From Agrobacterium tumefaciens (GTDB lineage: Bacteria; Pseudomonadota; Alphaproteobacteria; Rhizobiales; Rhizobiaceae): 64,000 nt of DNA. Shown here piece after piece: positions 53,883 through 62,360 of the stretch. Numbering within the stretch: position 1 is the stretch's first letter; every line of letters starts with the position of its first letter. The notes below the pieces were generated by a model. It saw only the letters and a program-made list of their open reading frames with translations. It did not search any database and was not told the origin of the DNA. The stretch spans positions 2,811,501 to 2,875,500 of the forward strand of contig NZ_CP039888.1 in the NCBI RefSeq assembly GCF_005221325.1, read 5' to 3'. Made by a program: the position numbers and the translations under genes.

Positions 53883-53913
53883 GACTCAATCGGCAATCTT
53901 TGCCGATTGAGTC
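53883..53913 (+). promoter_or_regulatory. Perfect hairpin with GANTC ends upstream of the GATase gene
   Basis: GACTCAATCGGCAA (53883-53896) pairs perfectly with TTGCCGATTGAGTC (53900-53913) around a three-base loop. It ends 23 bp before the GATase ATG and 13 bp before its AAGAGG ribosome site. There is no T tract, so it is not a usual terminator. Both ends are GANTC, the CcrM methylation sequence. Confidence 0.55.
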
Positions 53914-53936
53914 GATCGTCGTCGCCAAGAGGTCTT

Positions 53937-54635
53937 ATGCGCGTTGCAATCATAGAAAACATGGCGGGCACGCCGCATGGGCAAATCGGCGTAGCCCTGC
54001 AGGAAGCGGCAGCGGACATCCACATCATCCGCGCCTATACGGGTGATCCTCTTCCTGACGATGCGGGCGACCATGATGCGCTTGTCGTTCTGGGCGGCGA
54101 ACAGAACGCGGTAGATGATGTGCTTTATCCCTATCTTCCAGACTTGGCGCTTCTGATGAAAGCCTTCGGCGATGCGGACAAGGCGGTCATGGGGGTTTGC
54201 CTCGGCAGCCAGTTGCTGGCGCGCGCCTATGGCGGAGAGAATATTCTGTCCGGCCCGCCGGAATTCGGCTGGCAGGATGTGTCCCTGACGCAGGAGGGCG
54301 CATCCGATCCGCTTTTGGCCGGGCAGCAGCAGACCTTCCCGATCTTTCAGTGGCATTGCGATACTTTTACGCTTCCGCCGGGAGCCGTGCGCCTTGCGAC
54401 CAATGCCGCGACGCAAAACCAGGCCTTTCGCATCGGCCGCGCGGCCTATGGCACCCAGTTTCATTTCGAGGCTTCCACCGAGGTTGTCGACGGATGGTGC
54501 CGGACATTCCCGGGTTCCGTCGAAAGAATGTCACCGGGCTGGCTGGAAAATTACGGTGACCACCGTGGCGGGCGGGCGCAGATGGCCGACATGGCCGGTC
54601 TGGAAATAGCCCGCGCCTGGATCCGGCTGATCTGA
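53937..54635 (+). CDS. Class I glutamine amidotransferase-like protein
   Basis: 232-aa GMP-synthase-like amidotransferase domain without a synthetase partner. The nucleophile is in 'GVCLGSQLLARAYGG' near residue 90, the catalytic histidine in 'AYGTQFHFEAS' near residue 183, with Glu two residues on. 'FPIFQWHCDTFTLPPGAVRLATN' is typical of the YfeJ/GuaA-like subgroup. The ATG at 53937 has AAGAGG upstream. The nitrogen acceptor is unknown; such proteins may hydrolyse gamma-glutamyl compounds. The mRNA leader carries a perfect hairpin. Confidence 0.86.
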   Translation: MRVAIIENMAGTPHGQIGVALQEAAADIHIIRAYTGDPLPDDAGDHDALVVLGGEQNAVDDVLYPYLPDLALLMKAFGDADKAVMGVCLGSQLLARAYGGENILSGPPEFGWQDVSLTQEGASDPLLAGQQQTFPIFQWHCDTFTLPPGAVRLATNAATQNQAFRIGRAAYGTQFHFEASTEVVDGWCRTFPGSVERMSPGWLENYGDHRGGRAQMADMAGLEIARAWIRLI

Positions 54636-54722
54636 CCTCAGCGATTTTCGGTTGCGAATTAAGCCTGCTCTGCTCAAGATTGCCGCGGGTTCACCCCGAT
54701 TTGCAACAGAGGCGCAAAGATA

Positions 54723-54911
54723 ATGTACAAATTCGAGATCTATCAGGACAGAGCCGGCGAATATCGCTTCCGCTTCAAGGCATCCAATGGCGAGACGATG
54801 TTTTCGTCGGAAGGATACAAGGCGAAGGCATCGGCTATCCATGCGATCGAATCGATCAAGAAAAACTCCGCTGGTGCCGATACCTTTGATCTCACCACCA
54901 TGACGGCCTGA
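54723..54911 (+). CDS. YegP-family (DUF1508) small protein
   Basis: 62-aa protein made of one DUF1508 repeat (MYKFEIYQDRAGEYRFRFKASNGETMFSSEGYKAKASAIHAIESIKKN). E. coli YegP has two such repeats. The protein is cytoplasmic and small; function is unknown. A ribosome site AGAGG lies about 10 bp upstream. A hairpin follows 31 bp after its stop. Confidence 0.85.
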   Translation: MYKFEIYQDRAGEYRFRFKASNGETMFSSEGYKAKASAIHAIESIKKNSAGADTFDLTTMTA

Positions 54912-54942
54912 GCGCCGCCCTTGCGCGAGAACTCGAAGCGTT

Positions 54943-54966
54943 GCGCCTGTCATAAATGACGGGCGC
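54943..54966 (+). terminator. Weak hairpin after the YegP-like gene
   Basis: GCGCCTGTCAT (54943-54953) pairs with ATGACGGGCGC (54956-54966) with one G-T wobble and a two-base loop. No T tract follows, so termination is uncertain. Confidence 0.35.
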
Positions 54967-55089
54967 ATCGGCAGGTGCCGGCGTAAAGATAAGATTCAGT
55001 CTTTTTTGATAATCTTCCGTTAGCATTTGTCTTTCGAGGTCTGCGGGTGGCGTCAGAGCGCCCCCGATTTGTTTTGCGTACGGGTTCTC

Positions 55090-56187
55090 ATGCGTTCATC
55101 GGCTGTGCCAGCACTTCTTTTCGGTTGCCTTCTGCTAGGCGGCTGCACGTCCAGTTCCGGGCCGGAAAGCCTGATGGCTGGCTTGCCGTCGAAGGAAACC
55201 ACGAGTTCGGTCAAGCCATCCGCGCCGGTGCCGCAGGCAAGTGTCGGCACGCAGTCGATTGCGGCTCAGCCACGGCAGGAAGTCCTGGCATGGGGCGGGC
55301 CGGTGCCGGAAGAACCCAGGGCCTTCTCCGCCGTTACGCCCAAGGCATCCCTGCCGCAGAACGCGCCTGAAATCCGTCTGCCGGTTCCTTCGCAGACCGG
55401 AATGATGCGGCCGGCGGAACGGCCGATGGAGCGTCCGGTGCAATTGGCCATGGCTGCCGCTCCAGCGGCGAGCGCCGGTGCGCAGATCCGTTCCCGCATC
55501 TTCCGCTCCAGCTTCAGCGATGCCAAGCCCATCAATTTCGGCCGGGTTCAGCCGCGCCATTTCCAGGTCCATGGTGTGGATGTTTCCCGCTGGCAGGCGA
55601 ATATAGACTGGCCGCAGCTGCGCACTCGCGGCGCGAATTTCGCCTTCATCAAGGCGACGGATGGCGGCGATCATCTCGATCCGATGTTCCGCACCAACTG
55701 GCAGCGGGCGAAGGAGGCGGGCATCCGCCGCGGCGCCTACCACTTCTTCTATTGGTGCCGCAACGCCAGCGAACAGGCGGACTGGTTCATTCGCAACGTA
55801 CCGCGCGATCCGGATGCGCTGCCGCCGGTCATCGACGTGGAATATAATGGCGAATCGAGCTGCAAGATGCGCCATTCCCGTGAACGCGTTCTGGAAAAGA
55901 TGCGCGTCTTCATGGACAAGCTTGAGCGCCACTACGGCCAGCGGCCGATCATCTATACGGCGCCGGATTTCTACAAGGACAACCTCCAGGGCGAATTCCA
56001 GGATTATCCCTTCTGGCTGCGCGCGGTCGCCCAGCACCCGTCAGTGGTCTATCCCGGCCGCAAGTGGCTGTTCTGGCAATATTCCGGCTCCGGCCTGTCG
56101 CATGGCGTCGACGGCCGCATCGATCTCAATGTCTTCAATGGCAGCGAGGAATCCTGGCATCGCTGGGTGGATCGTCGTTCGAGCTGA
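55090..56187 (+). CDS. GH25 lysozyme-like lipoprotein
   Basis: 365-aa secreted wall hydrolase. Lipobox LLGGC near residue 18 predicts a lipoprotein. Residues about 20-145 are a low-complexity linker rich in proline, alanine and serine. The GH25 barrel starts near residue 160 (VHGVDVSRWQANIDWPQL), with 'FAFIKATDGGDHLDP', 'RRGAYHFFYWC' and the catalytic 'PPVIDVEYN' acid pair, ending with 'WLFWQYSGSGLSHGVDGRIDLNVF'. It probably cuts the N-acetylmuramyl glycan bond. It stops 3 bp before the convergent EamA stop. Confidence 0.9.
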   Translation: MRSSAVPALLFGCLLLGGCTSSSGPESLMAGLPSKETTSSVKPSAPVPQASVGTQSIAAQPRQEVLAWGGPVPEEPRAFSAVTPKASLPQNAPEIRLPVPSQTGMMRPAERPMERPVQLAMAAAPAASAGAQIRSRIFRSSFSDAKPINFGRVQPRHFQVHGVDVSRWQANIDWPQLRTRGANFAFIKATDGGDHLDPMFRTNWQRAKEAGIRRGAYHFFYWCRNASEQADWFIRNVPRDPDALPPVIDVEYNGESSCKMRHSRERVLEKMRVFMDKLERHYGQRPIIYTAPDFYKDNLQGEFQDYPFWLRAVAQHPSVVYPGRKWLFWQYSGSGLSHGVDGRIDLNVFNGSEESWHRWVDRRSS

Positions 56188-56190
56188 TGA

Positions 56191-57066
56191 TCAGCGCGCG
56201 AATTTTCGCGCGCCCGCAACACACAGCACCACCACCAGCGTCACGCCGATCATGGCCGGGCTCACCTCTTCGTGCAGCAGGGTTGCGGCAAGTGCGAGCC
56301 CGAAGAAGGGCTGGAGCAGTTGTAGCTGCCCCACTGCGGCGATGCCGCCCAGCGCCAGCCCGCGATACCAGAAAATGAAACCGATCAGCATGCTGAACAG
56401 CGAGACATAGGCAAGGCCGCCCCAGGCTCTCGGGTCTATGCCATCAAGCGTTTCCGGCCCAGTAAAAAAGGCAAGCGGCAGCATCACGGGCAAGGATAGC
56501 ACCAGCGCCCAGGAAATGACCTGCCAGCCGCCCAGCTTGCGGGAGAGGGCAGCGCCCTCCGCATAACCGAGCCCGCAGACGATGATTGCGCCGAGCATCA
56601 GAAGATCGCCGACAAGCGAGGCCTCGAGCCCGGCGGCGAACGAATTCGACAGGGAGAAACCGGCAACCAGTGCGCTGCCGAGGCAGGAAAACAGCCAGAA
56701 GACGGGACGCGGGCGTTCCCCGCCTCGCAATACGGCAAAAATCGCGGTTGCGAGTGGAAGCAGCCCGACAAAGACAATGGAATGTGCGGAAGTGACGTGT
56801 CGTAGGGCGAGTGCAGTCAAAAGCGGAAAACCCACCACGACACCAAGCGAAACAATAAAAAGCGATGTCAGATCATCGCGCGCCGGGCGTTTCTGCCTGA
56901 ACAGAAACAGCAGCGCGAGCGCCAACAGGCCCGCAATGCTGGCGCGAGCGGCGGTCAGGAACACCGGGTCGAAACCCGTTACCGCAAGGCGTGTCGCGGG
57001 CAGAGACCCGCTGAATATCACCACGCCTGTCAGCCCGTTCAGCCAGCCGCTTGTCGTCTTGTCCAT
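56191..57066 (-). CDS. EamA/DMT-family exporter, divergent from a MocR regulator
   Basis: 291-aa inner-membrane protein with ten hydrophobic segments in two EamA repeats (GLTGVVIFSGSLPATRLAVTGFDPVFLTAARASIAG at the start, 'AYVSLFSMLIGFIFWYRGLALGGIAAVGQLQLLQPFFGLALAATLL' in the second half). The ATG at 57066 has AGGAGG 5 bp upstream. Pairing with a divergent PLP-dependent MocR regulator is a common arrangement in which an amine or amino acid controls its own exporter. Substrate not identified. Confidence 0.85.
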   Translation of the reverse strand: MDKTTSGWLNGLTGVVIFSGSLPATRLAVTGFDPVFLTAARASIAGLLALALLFLFRQKRPARDDLTSLFIVSLGVVVGFPLLTALALRHVTSAHSIVFVGLLPLATAIFAVLRGGERPRPVFWLFSCLGSALVAGFSLSNSFAAGLEASLVGDLLMLGAIIVCGLGYAEGAALSRKLGGWQVISWALVLSLPVMLPLAFFTGPETLDGIDPRAWGGLAYVSLFSMLIGFIFWYRGLALGGIAAVGQLQLLQPFFGLALAATLLHEEVSPAMIGVTLVVVLCVAGARKFAR

Positions 57067-57182
57067 GATCACCTCCTGCGCTTTGCCTTTCTAGATCCGG
57101 AATGGCTGGCAGGAACAGCGACAGTCCGCTACAATTTCCACAAACTGTTATGGTATCAAACGCAGTACGGTTGGAGGTGAAC

Positions 57183-58571
57183 GTGGACGAAAAGGTTACG
57201 GCGGGCACACGCATCGATAAGGTGATGGCGAATATCCGTCAGCGCATCGCCTCGCGCAGCCTTGTTCCGGGAGCTCGCCTGCCATCCGTGCGGGCACTTG
57301 CAAAGAGCATGCAGCTCTCCACCTCCACCATTGTCGAGGCCTATGACCGGCTTGTGGCGGATGGCACGATAAGCTCGCGCCCCGGCTCCGGTTTTTTTGT
57401 TGCGGGTCCGCTTGCGCCGCTCTCGCTTGCCGATATCGAACCACGGCTCGACAGGGCGGTGGACCCGTTATGGGTTTCACGGCAGGCGCTGGATGAAGGC
57501 TCCGCTCTCGCTAAGCCCGGCTGCGGCTGGCTCCCGGCATCATGGATGCCACAGGAGGCGTTGCGGCGGGCGATGCGGGGGCTGGCCCGCGCCGATGATG
57601 CCTTGCTGACGGATTACGGCAGCCCGATGGGACTGTTGCCGCTCCGCCAGCTTCTGTCACGCCGGCTTGCCGAACACGGTGTGCAGGCGGGTGCGAGCCA
57701 GATCATGCTCACCGATTCCGGCACCCAGGCAATCGATCTTCTCTGCCGTTTCCTGCTGCAGCCGGGGGATACGGTTGTTGTCGATGACCCCTGTTACTTC
57801 AATTTCCACGCCCTGTTGCGGGCCCATCGAGTGAAGATCGTCGGGGTGCCCTATACGCCTGCTGGTCCCGATCTGCCGCTTTTCGAGCAGGCGCTGAAAG
57901 AGCACCAGCCGCGGCTTTATATCACCAATTCCGCGATCCATAATCCGACCGGCGCAAGACTATCCGCCGTTTCCGCCCATCGCCTGCTGATGCTGGCCGA
58001 ACAGGCGGGACTGACCATCATCGAGGATGATATTTTTGCCGATTTCGAAACGCAGGCGGCTCCCCGGCTGGCGGCTTTTGATGGTCTGAACCGCGTCGTC
58101 CAGATCGGCAGCTTTTCCAAGACGCTGTCCGCTTCCGTTCGATGCGGTTTCATCGCGGCACCGCAGGCATGGGTGGAAGCCCTGACCGACCTCAAGATCG
58201 CCACGGCTTTCGGCGGAACGCATTTTTCGGCGGCGCTGGTCCTGTCGCTTTTGACTGACGGTAGTTACCGCAAGCATGTCGAGGCTCTGAGGCAGCGTCT
58301 TGCGGCTGCGGTGCCGGAGGCCGCGACCCGTCTGAGATCGATTGGATGTATGCCGTGGATCGAGCCGCAGGCGGGCATGTTCCTGTGGTGCCGCCTGCCG
58401 GAAGGTATCGATGCCGCCGATGTGGCGCGTCGGGCGCTTGCACGGCAGGTGGTGCTGGCCCCCGGCAATGTGTTCAGCTCGTCGCAGAATGCTTCCGGTT
58501 TCATGCGTTTCAACGTGTCGCAAATGGCCGGTCCGCAGGTCATGACGGTGCTCACGGATGCCCTGCGATGA
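57183..58571 (+). CDS. MocR-family (GntR plus aminotransferase) transcriptional regulator
   Basis: 462-aa fusion of a winged helix (about residues 12-75: RIDKVMANIRQRIASRSLVPGARLPSVRALAKSMQLSTSTIVEAYDRL) with a fold-type I aminotransferase-like domain. The PLP lysine is in 'QIGSFSKTLSASVR' near residue 313 and the cofactor-binding 'NSAIHNPTGARLS' near residue 250. The start is GTG at 57183, 5 bp after GGAGG; an ATG 81 bp upstream lies where the promoter should be. It probably controls the divergent EamA gene. Confidence 0.86.
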   Translation: MDEKVTAGTRIDKVMANIRQRIASRSLVPGARLPSVRALAKSMQLSTSTIVEAYDRLVADGTISSRPGSGFFVAGPLAPLSLADIEPRLDRAVDPLWVSRQALDEGSALAKPGCGWLPASWMPQEALRRAMRGLARADDALLTDYGSPMGLLPLRQLLSRRLAEHGVQAGASQIMLTDSGTQAIDLLCRFLLQPGDTVVVDDPCYFNFHALLRAHRVKIVGVPYTPAGPDLPLFEQALKEHQPRLYITNSAIHNPTGARLSAVSAHRLLMLAEQAGLTIIEDDIFADFETQAAPRLAAFDGLNRVVQIGSFSKTLSASVRCGFIAAPQAWVEALTDLKIATAFGGTHFSAALVLSLLTDGSYRKHVEALRQRLAAAVPEAATRLRSIGCMPWIEPQAGMFLWCRLPEGIDAADVARRALARQVVLAPGNVFSSSQNASGFMRFNVSQMAGPQVMTVLTDALR

Positions 58572-58666
58572 GTGACTGGTAATTCCCGATTATCGGCATT
58601 GCAAGGAAATCGGAACAAAATCCCGTGAACCTCGTTTTCTCCGCAGAATGAAGAGGAGGAAACACC

Positions 58667-58984
58667 ATGACATTCGATCCCAATAACCCGCGTCCGGACC
58701 GTGATCTTCGGCCGGAACTGAATATCAGCAATGAACCGCGTGCCCGCACGTCGTCGTCATGGGTACCGTGGTTGGCGATCATCGTTGTCGTCCTGGTTGG
58801 CGTTTTCGCCTGGTCGCAGATGAGCGGCCCGACCACCGATCCGGCAACGACGTCCTCCACCACGCCGCCTGCGGCAACGGATCAGGCGCCGGCGCCCATG
58901 ACTCCGACTACTCCGGCAACGCCGCCTGTGAACAATACCGCACCGGCAAGCCCGAATACCGGTGGCACGCAGACCCAGCCTTAA
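58667..58984 (+). CDS. Small single-pass membrane protein with Pro/Thr-rich tail
   Basis: 105-aa protein with a polar, arginine-rich N-terminus (MTFDPNNPRPDRDLRPEL), one membrane helix near residues 32-50 (WVPWLAIIVVVLVGVFAWS), and a disordered tail of about 55 residues made mostly of proline, threonine and alanine. The layout suggests the tail is periplasmic. GAGGAGG lies 8 bp upstream and a terminator follows 18 bp after the stop, so it is a complete single-gene unit. No function known. Confidence 0.75.
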   Translation: MTFDPNNPRPDRDLRPELNISNEPRARTSSSWVPWLAIIVVVLVGVFAWSQMSGPTTDPATTSSTTPPAATDQAPAPMTPTTPATPPVNNTAPASPNTGGTQTQP

Positions 58985-59002
58985 CGGGTTGATTGATATG
59001 AT

Positions 59003-59032
59003 AAAACCGCCTGCTTTTCAGCAGGCGGTTTT
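59003..59032. terminator. Rho-independent terminator after the small membrane protein gene
   Basis: AAAACCGCCTGCT (59003-59015) pairs perfectly with AGCAGGCGGTTTT (59020-59032) around TTTC, followed by TTC. A T run also exists on the other strand, so it may serve the convergent AraC gene. Confidence 0.9.
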
Positions 59033-59113
59033 TCTTTGCTTATTGCTGCTCGTGTGCTGTGGCTCACAAGGCCGTGCAGCCGCGGCTCTCTGTCTATCCG
59101 CTGTGGAAATGGC

Positions 59114-59986
59114 CTAGCCTGAGATGAGGCTGAGCCAGCGGCCGGGAGGCATGCCGAAGGCATTTTTGAAATGCCGGGTGAAATGCGCCTGATCCGCGAA
59201 ACCGCAGGCAAAGGCTGTTTCGGCAAGGCTCGCACCCGCGCGCATCATGTCCTTGCATTTTTGCAGCCGGCGCATGATGAGATAACGGTGCGGGCTGGTG
59301 CCGAAGAGGCAACGAAAGTGCCGGAAGAGTGTGAAGCGGTCGAGCCCGCTTATCTGTTCCAGCTCCTGTGAGCCAACGGTGTCGGCGCTGTTCTCCAGCA
59401 GATAGTCCCGGCATCGCAGAACGGCGGCGCGGTCGATCCATTTGATGGGTCTAGCGCTTCCGTTCGAATGTTTCCAGAGCAGATCCGAAAGTCGCGATTG
59501 CCAGTCGGTGAGAAGCAGACTGTCAGGTTCGCCGTCGAGATTGCCGAGCGCCTCGGTCAGGCATTGGCGGAATTCTTCATCCTCGATGACGGCACTCTGG
59601 GCAAAGGGCAGCGTGTTATATCCCGCCTCCGTCGTTTTCTCCGGTGGAAGGTAAAGCATGCGATAGTGCAGGCCTTCGTCCGTGCCCGCGCCGCCATCGT
59701 GAATTTCGTCGGGATGCAGAACGATGACATTTCCCGGCATGCTGAAATGCGATGCGCCGCGATAGGAAAAGGTCTGTACGCCGGAAAGCGTGACGCCGAG
59801 CGCATAGGTATCATGGCGATGCGGCGCATACGCGTTGCCGTGAAAGCGCGCGTCTATACGCTCTATGCCTTCGCTGGAGCGAGCCTGCACGATCCCTTCG
59901 AATTTGCACGAACGTTCAAGATCGTTGCTGCCCCGGGGCGCTAGGATCGCTTCTCTTTCGTAACCACAGCCAGATTGAGTTCGCAT
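59114..59986 (-). CDS. AraC-family transcriptional regulator
   Basis: 290-aa regulator. An N-terminal cupin-type sensor domain (about residues 35-130: RIDARFHGNAYAPHRHDTYALGVTLSGVQTF, 'GNVIVLHPDEIHDG') is followed by two AraC helix-turn-helix motifs (LEQISGLDRFTLFRHFRCLFGTSPHRYLIMRRL, 'LAETAFACGFADQAHFTRHFKNAFGMPPGRW'). Such proteins often control a neighbouring exporter or enzyme. The proposed start codon overlaps that of the divergent DUF2000 gene in the sequence CATG, so one of the two starts may be misplaced. Confidence 0.86.
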   Translation of the reverse strand: MRTQSGCGYEREAILAPRGSNDLERSCKFEGIVQARSSEGIERIDARFHGNAYAPHRHDTYALGVTLSGVQTFSYRGASHFSMPGNVIVLHPDEIHDGGAGTDEGLHYRMLYLPPEKTTEAGYNTLPFAQSAVIEDEEFRQCLTEALGNLDGEPDSLLLTDWQSRLSDLLWKHSNGSARPIKWIDRAAVLRCRDYLLENSADTVGSQELEQISGLDRFTLFRHFRCLFGTSPHRYLIMRRLQKCKDMMRAGASLAETAFACGFADQAHFTRHFKNAFGMPPGRWLSLISG

Positions 59987-60392
59987 GTTTGATACCAAGA
60001 TCGCCGTCATTCTTCGTGATGACCTTGCCGTGTGGCAAAAACTGAACGTCACCGCATTTCTCATGTCCGGCATCGTCGCCCAGACCAGAGAGATCATCGG
60101 GGAACCATACCGCGATGGCGCAGGCAACGTCTACAACCCCCTGTCCATCCAGCCGATCGTCGTCATGGCCACGGATCAGGAGGCGTTGCGCAAAATCCAC
60201 CAGCGCTCCCTCGAGCGCGACGTCACGACATCGCTCTACATCGAGGAAATGTTCGCCACCGGCCACGATGTCGCCAACCGCCAGGTATTTTCGGAGTTTT
60301 CTCCTGACACTGCCAAGGTGGTCGGTATGGCGCTGAGGGCCGACAAGAAGATCGTCGACAAGATCACCAAGGGCGCGAAGCTGCACGCCTGA
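59985..60392 (+). CDS. DUF2000 protein
   Basis: 135-aa cytoplasmic protein of the DUF2000 family (peptidyl-tRNA-hydrolase-like fold). It begins MFDTKIAVILRDDLAVWQKLNVTAFLMSGI and contains 'YNPLSIQPIVVMATDQEALRKIH' and 'GMALRADKKIVDKITKGAKLHA'. The role is unknown. Its ATG is embedded in the palindrome CATG with the divergent AraC start. No obvious promoter space exists between the genes, unless each promoter lies inside the other's 5' coding region. Confidence 0.8.
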   Translation: MFDTKIAVILRDDLAVWQKLNVTAFLMSGIVAQTREIIGEPYRDGAGNVYNPLSIQPIVVMATDQEALRKIHQRSLERDVTTSLYIEEMFATGHDVANRQVFSEFSPDTAKVVGMALRADKKIVDKITKGAKLHA

Positions 60393-60414
60393 GGACGGGC
60401 CTTTAAACGCAAAA

Positions 60415-60433
60415 GGGAGGCTGTGAGCCTCCC
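60415..60433 (-). terminator. Rho-independent terminator after lepA
   Basis: GGGAGGCT (60415-60422) pairs with AGCCTCCC (60426-60433) around GTG. On the minus strand TTTT follows. It lies 28 bp after the lepA stop. Confidence 0.82.
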
Positions 60434-60461
60434 TCCAATAGCAATGACAGATGATTGCGAC

Positions 60462-62288
60462 TTATTCGTCGTTCATCTTCAGCGCGGCGATAAAGGCTTC
60501 CTGCGGAATTTCCACCTTGCCGAACTGGCGCATGCGCTTCTTGCCTTCCTTCTGCTTGTCCAGAAGTTTGCGCTTGCGCGTTGCGTCACCGCCGTAGCAC
60601 TTGGCCGTCACGTCCTTGCGCAGCGCGCGCACGGTTTCGCGGGCGATGACCTTGCCGCCGATGGCGGCCTGGATCGGGATCTGGAACATGTGCGGCGGAA
60701 TGAGTTCCTTCAGCTTTTCGCACATGCCGCGCCCGCGCCGGTCGGCCGCAGAGCGGTGCACCAGCATGGAGAGCGCATCGACAGGGTCGCCGTTGACGAG
60801 GATCGACATCTTGACGAGATCGCCTTCGCGATAATCGATGATGTTGTAGTCGAACGAGGCGTAACCCTTGGAGATCGATTTCAGACGGTCGTAGAAATCG
60901 AACACCACTTCATTGAGCGGCAATTCATAGGTGATCATGGCGCGGTTGCCGACATAGGTCAGCTCCGTCTGCAGGCCGCGCCGGTCCTGGCACAGTTTCA
61001 GGATGCCGCCGAGATATTCATCCGGCGTCAGGATCGTTGCCCTGATCCACGGCTCGCGGATTTCCTTGATCTTCACCACGTCAGGCATGTCTGCCGGGTT
61101 GTGAAGTTCCTTCTCGGTACCGTCAGTCAGCGTCATTTCATAGACGACCGAGGGGGCGGTTGCGACGAGATCGAGATTGAACTCGCGCTCGAGGCGTTCC
61201 TGAATGATTTCGAGATGCAGCAGGCCGAGGAAGCCGCAGCGGAAACCGAAGCCGAGGGCGGCGGAGGATTCCATTTCGAAGGAGAAGGAGGCGTCGTTGA
61301 GGCGGAGCTTGCCGACCGCTGCACGCAGGTCTTCGAAGTCGGCCGCATCGACCGGGAAGAGGCCGCAGAACACCACGGGCTGCGCGGGCTTGAAGCCGGG
61401 CAGGGCCTGAGCCGTCGGGCGCTTGTCGTCGGTGATCGTATCGCCAACGCGGGTATCGGCGACTTCCTTGATCGAAGCGGTGATGAAACCGATCTCGCCG
61501 GGGCCGAGGCTATCGACATTGACCATCTTCGGGGTCAGCACGCCGACGCGTTCGATGCCGTATTTCGCACCCGAGCCCATCATGCGGATCTGCTGGCCCT
61601 TGCTCAGCACGCCGTCAATGACGCGCACGAGAACCATGACGCCGAGATAGGTGTCGTACCAGCTGTCGACCAGCAATGCCTTCAGCGGCCCGTTTTCGCC
61701 GACATCGCTCTTCGGCGGCGGCAGACGGTTGACGATGGCTTCCAGAACATCGGGAATGCCAAGTCCGGTCTTGGCCGAGATCATCACGGCGTCGGAGGCA
61801 TCGATGCCGATCACTTCCTCGATCTGTTCCTTGATGCGGTCGGGTTCGGCCGCCGGCAGGTCGATCTTGTTGAGCACCGTGACCAGTTCGTGATTATTGT
61901 CGATCGCCTGATAGACGTTGGCGAGCGTCTGGGCTTCCACACCCTGCGATGCGTCCACGACCAGCAGCGAGCCTTCGCAGGCCGAAAGCGAGCGGGACAC
62001 CTCATAGGCAAAGTCGACGTGACCGGGGGTGTCGATGAGGTTCAGCACATAGGTCTCGCCGTTATTTGCCTTATAGTGCAGGCGCACGGTCTGGGCCTTG
62101 ATGGTGATGCCGCGCTCGCGCTCGATATCCATCGAATCGAGAACCTGTTCCGACATGTCGCGTTCGGCAAGGCCGCCCGTCGACTGGATCAGCCGGTCGG
62201 CCAGCGTCGATTTGCCGTGATCGATGTGGGCAACGATCGAGAAGTTGCGGATATGGTCCAGGGGCGTGCGGGTCGAATTTGTGCTCAT
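60462..62288 (-). CDS. lepA: Elongation factor 4 (LepA)
   Basis: 608-aa translational GTPase that back-translocates stalled ribosomes. G motifs are intact: [14 protein letters not shown] (G1), '[14 protein letters not shown]' (G2), DTPGHVDF (G3), NKIDLP (G4). The LepA-specific C-terminal domain ends '[43 protein letters not shown]'. Length and start ([25 protein letters not shown]) match the family. It is monocistronic by appearance, with a terminator after it. The long open frame on the opposite strand is a shadow. Confidence 0.97.
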   Translation of the reverse strand: MSTNSTRTPLDHIRNFSIVAHIDHGKSTLADRLIQSTGGLAERDMSEQVLDSMDIERERGITIKAQTVRLHYKANNGETYVLNLIDTPGHVDFAYEVSRSLSACEGSLLVVDASQGVEAQTLANVYQAIDNNHELVTVLNKIDLPAAEPDRIKEQIEEVIGIDASDAVMISAKTGLGIPDVLEAIVNRLPPPKSDVGENGPLKALLVDSWYDTYLGVMVLVRVIDGVLSKGQQIRMMGSGAKYGIERVGVLTPKMVNVDSLGPGEIGFITASIKEVADTRVGDTITDDKRPTAQALPGFKPAQPVVFCGLFPVDAADFEDLRAAVGKLRLNDASFSFEMESSAALGFGFRCGFLGLLHLEIIQERLEREFNLDLVATAPSVVYEMTLTDGTEKELHNPADMPDVVKIKEIREPWIRATILTPDEYLGGILKLCQDRRGLQTELTYVGNRAMITYELPLNEVVFDFYDRLKSISKGYASFDYNIIDYREGDLVKMSILVNGDPVDALSMLVHRSAADRRGRGMCEKLKELIPPHMFQIPIQAAIGGKVIARETVRALRKDVTAKCYGGDATRKRKLLDKQKEGKKRMRQFGKVEIPQEAFIAALKMNDE

Positions 62289-62360
62289 GTTCCGCGCTAT
62301 AGCAGGGGCTTGTCATGCCGCAAAGCGGGAATTTGGTTAAAAGCCCTTTAAAATGGGCTT

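Noticed and set aside
60423..62351. 642-codon open frame on the plus strand over lepA
   Set aside because: Fully antisense to a clearly conserved LepA. Composition is that of a shadow frame.
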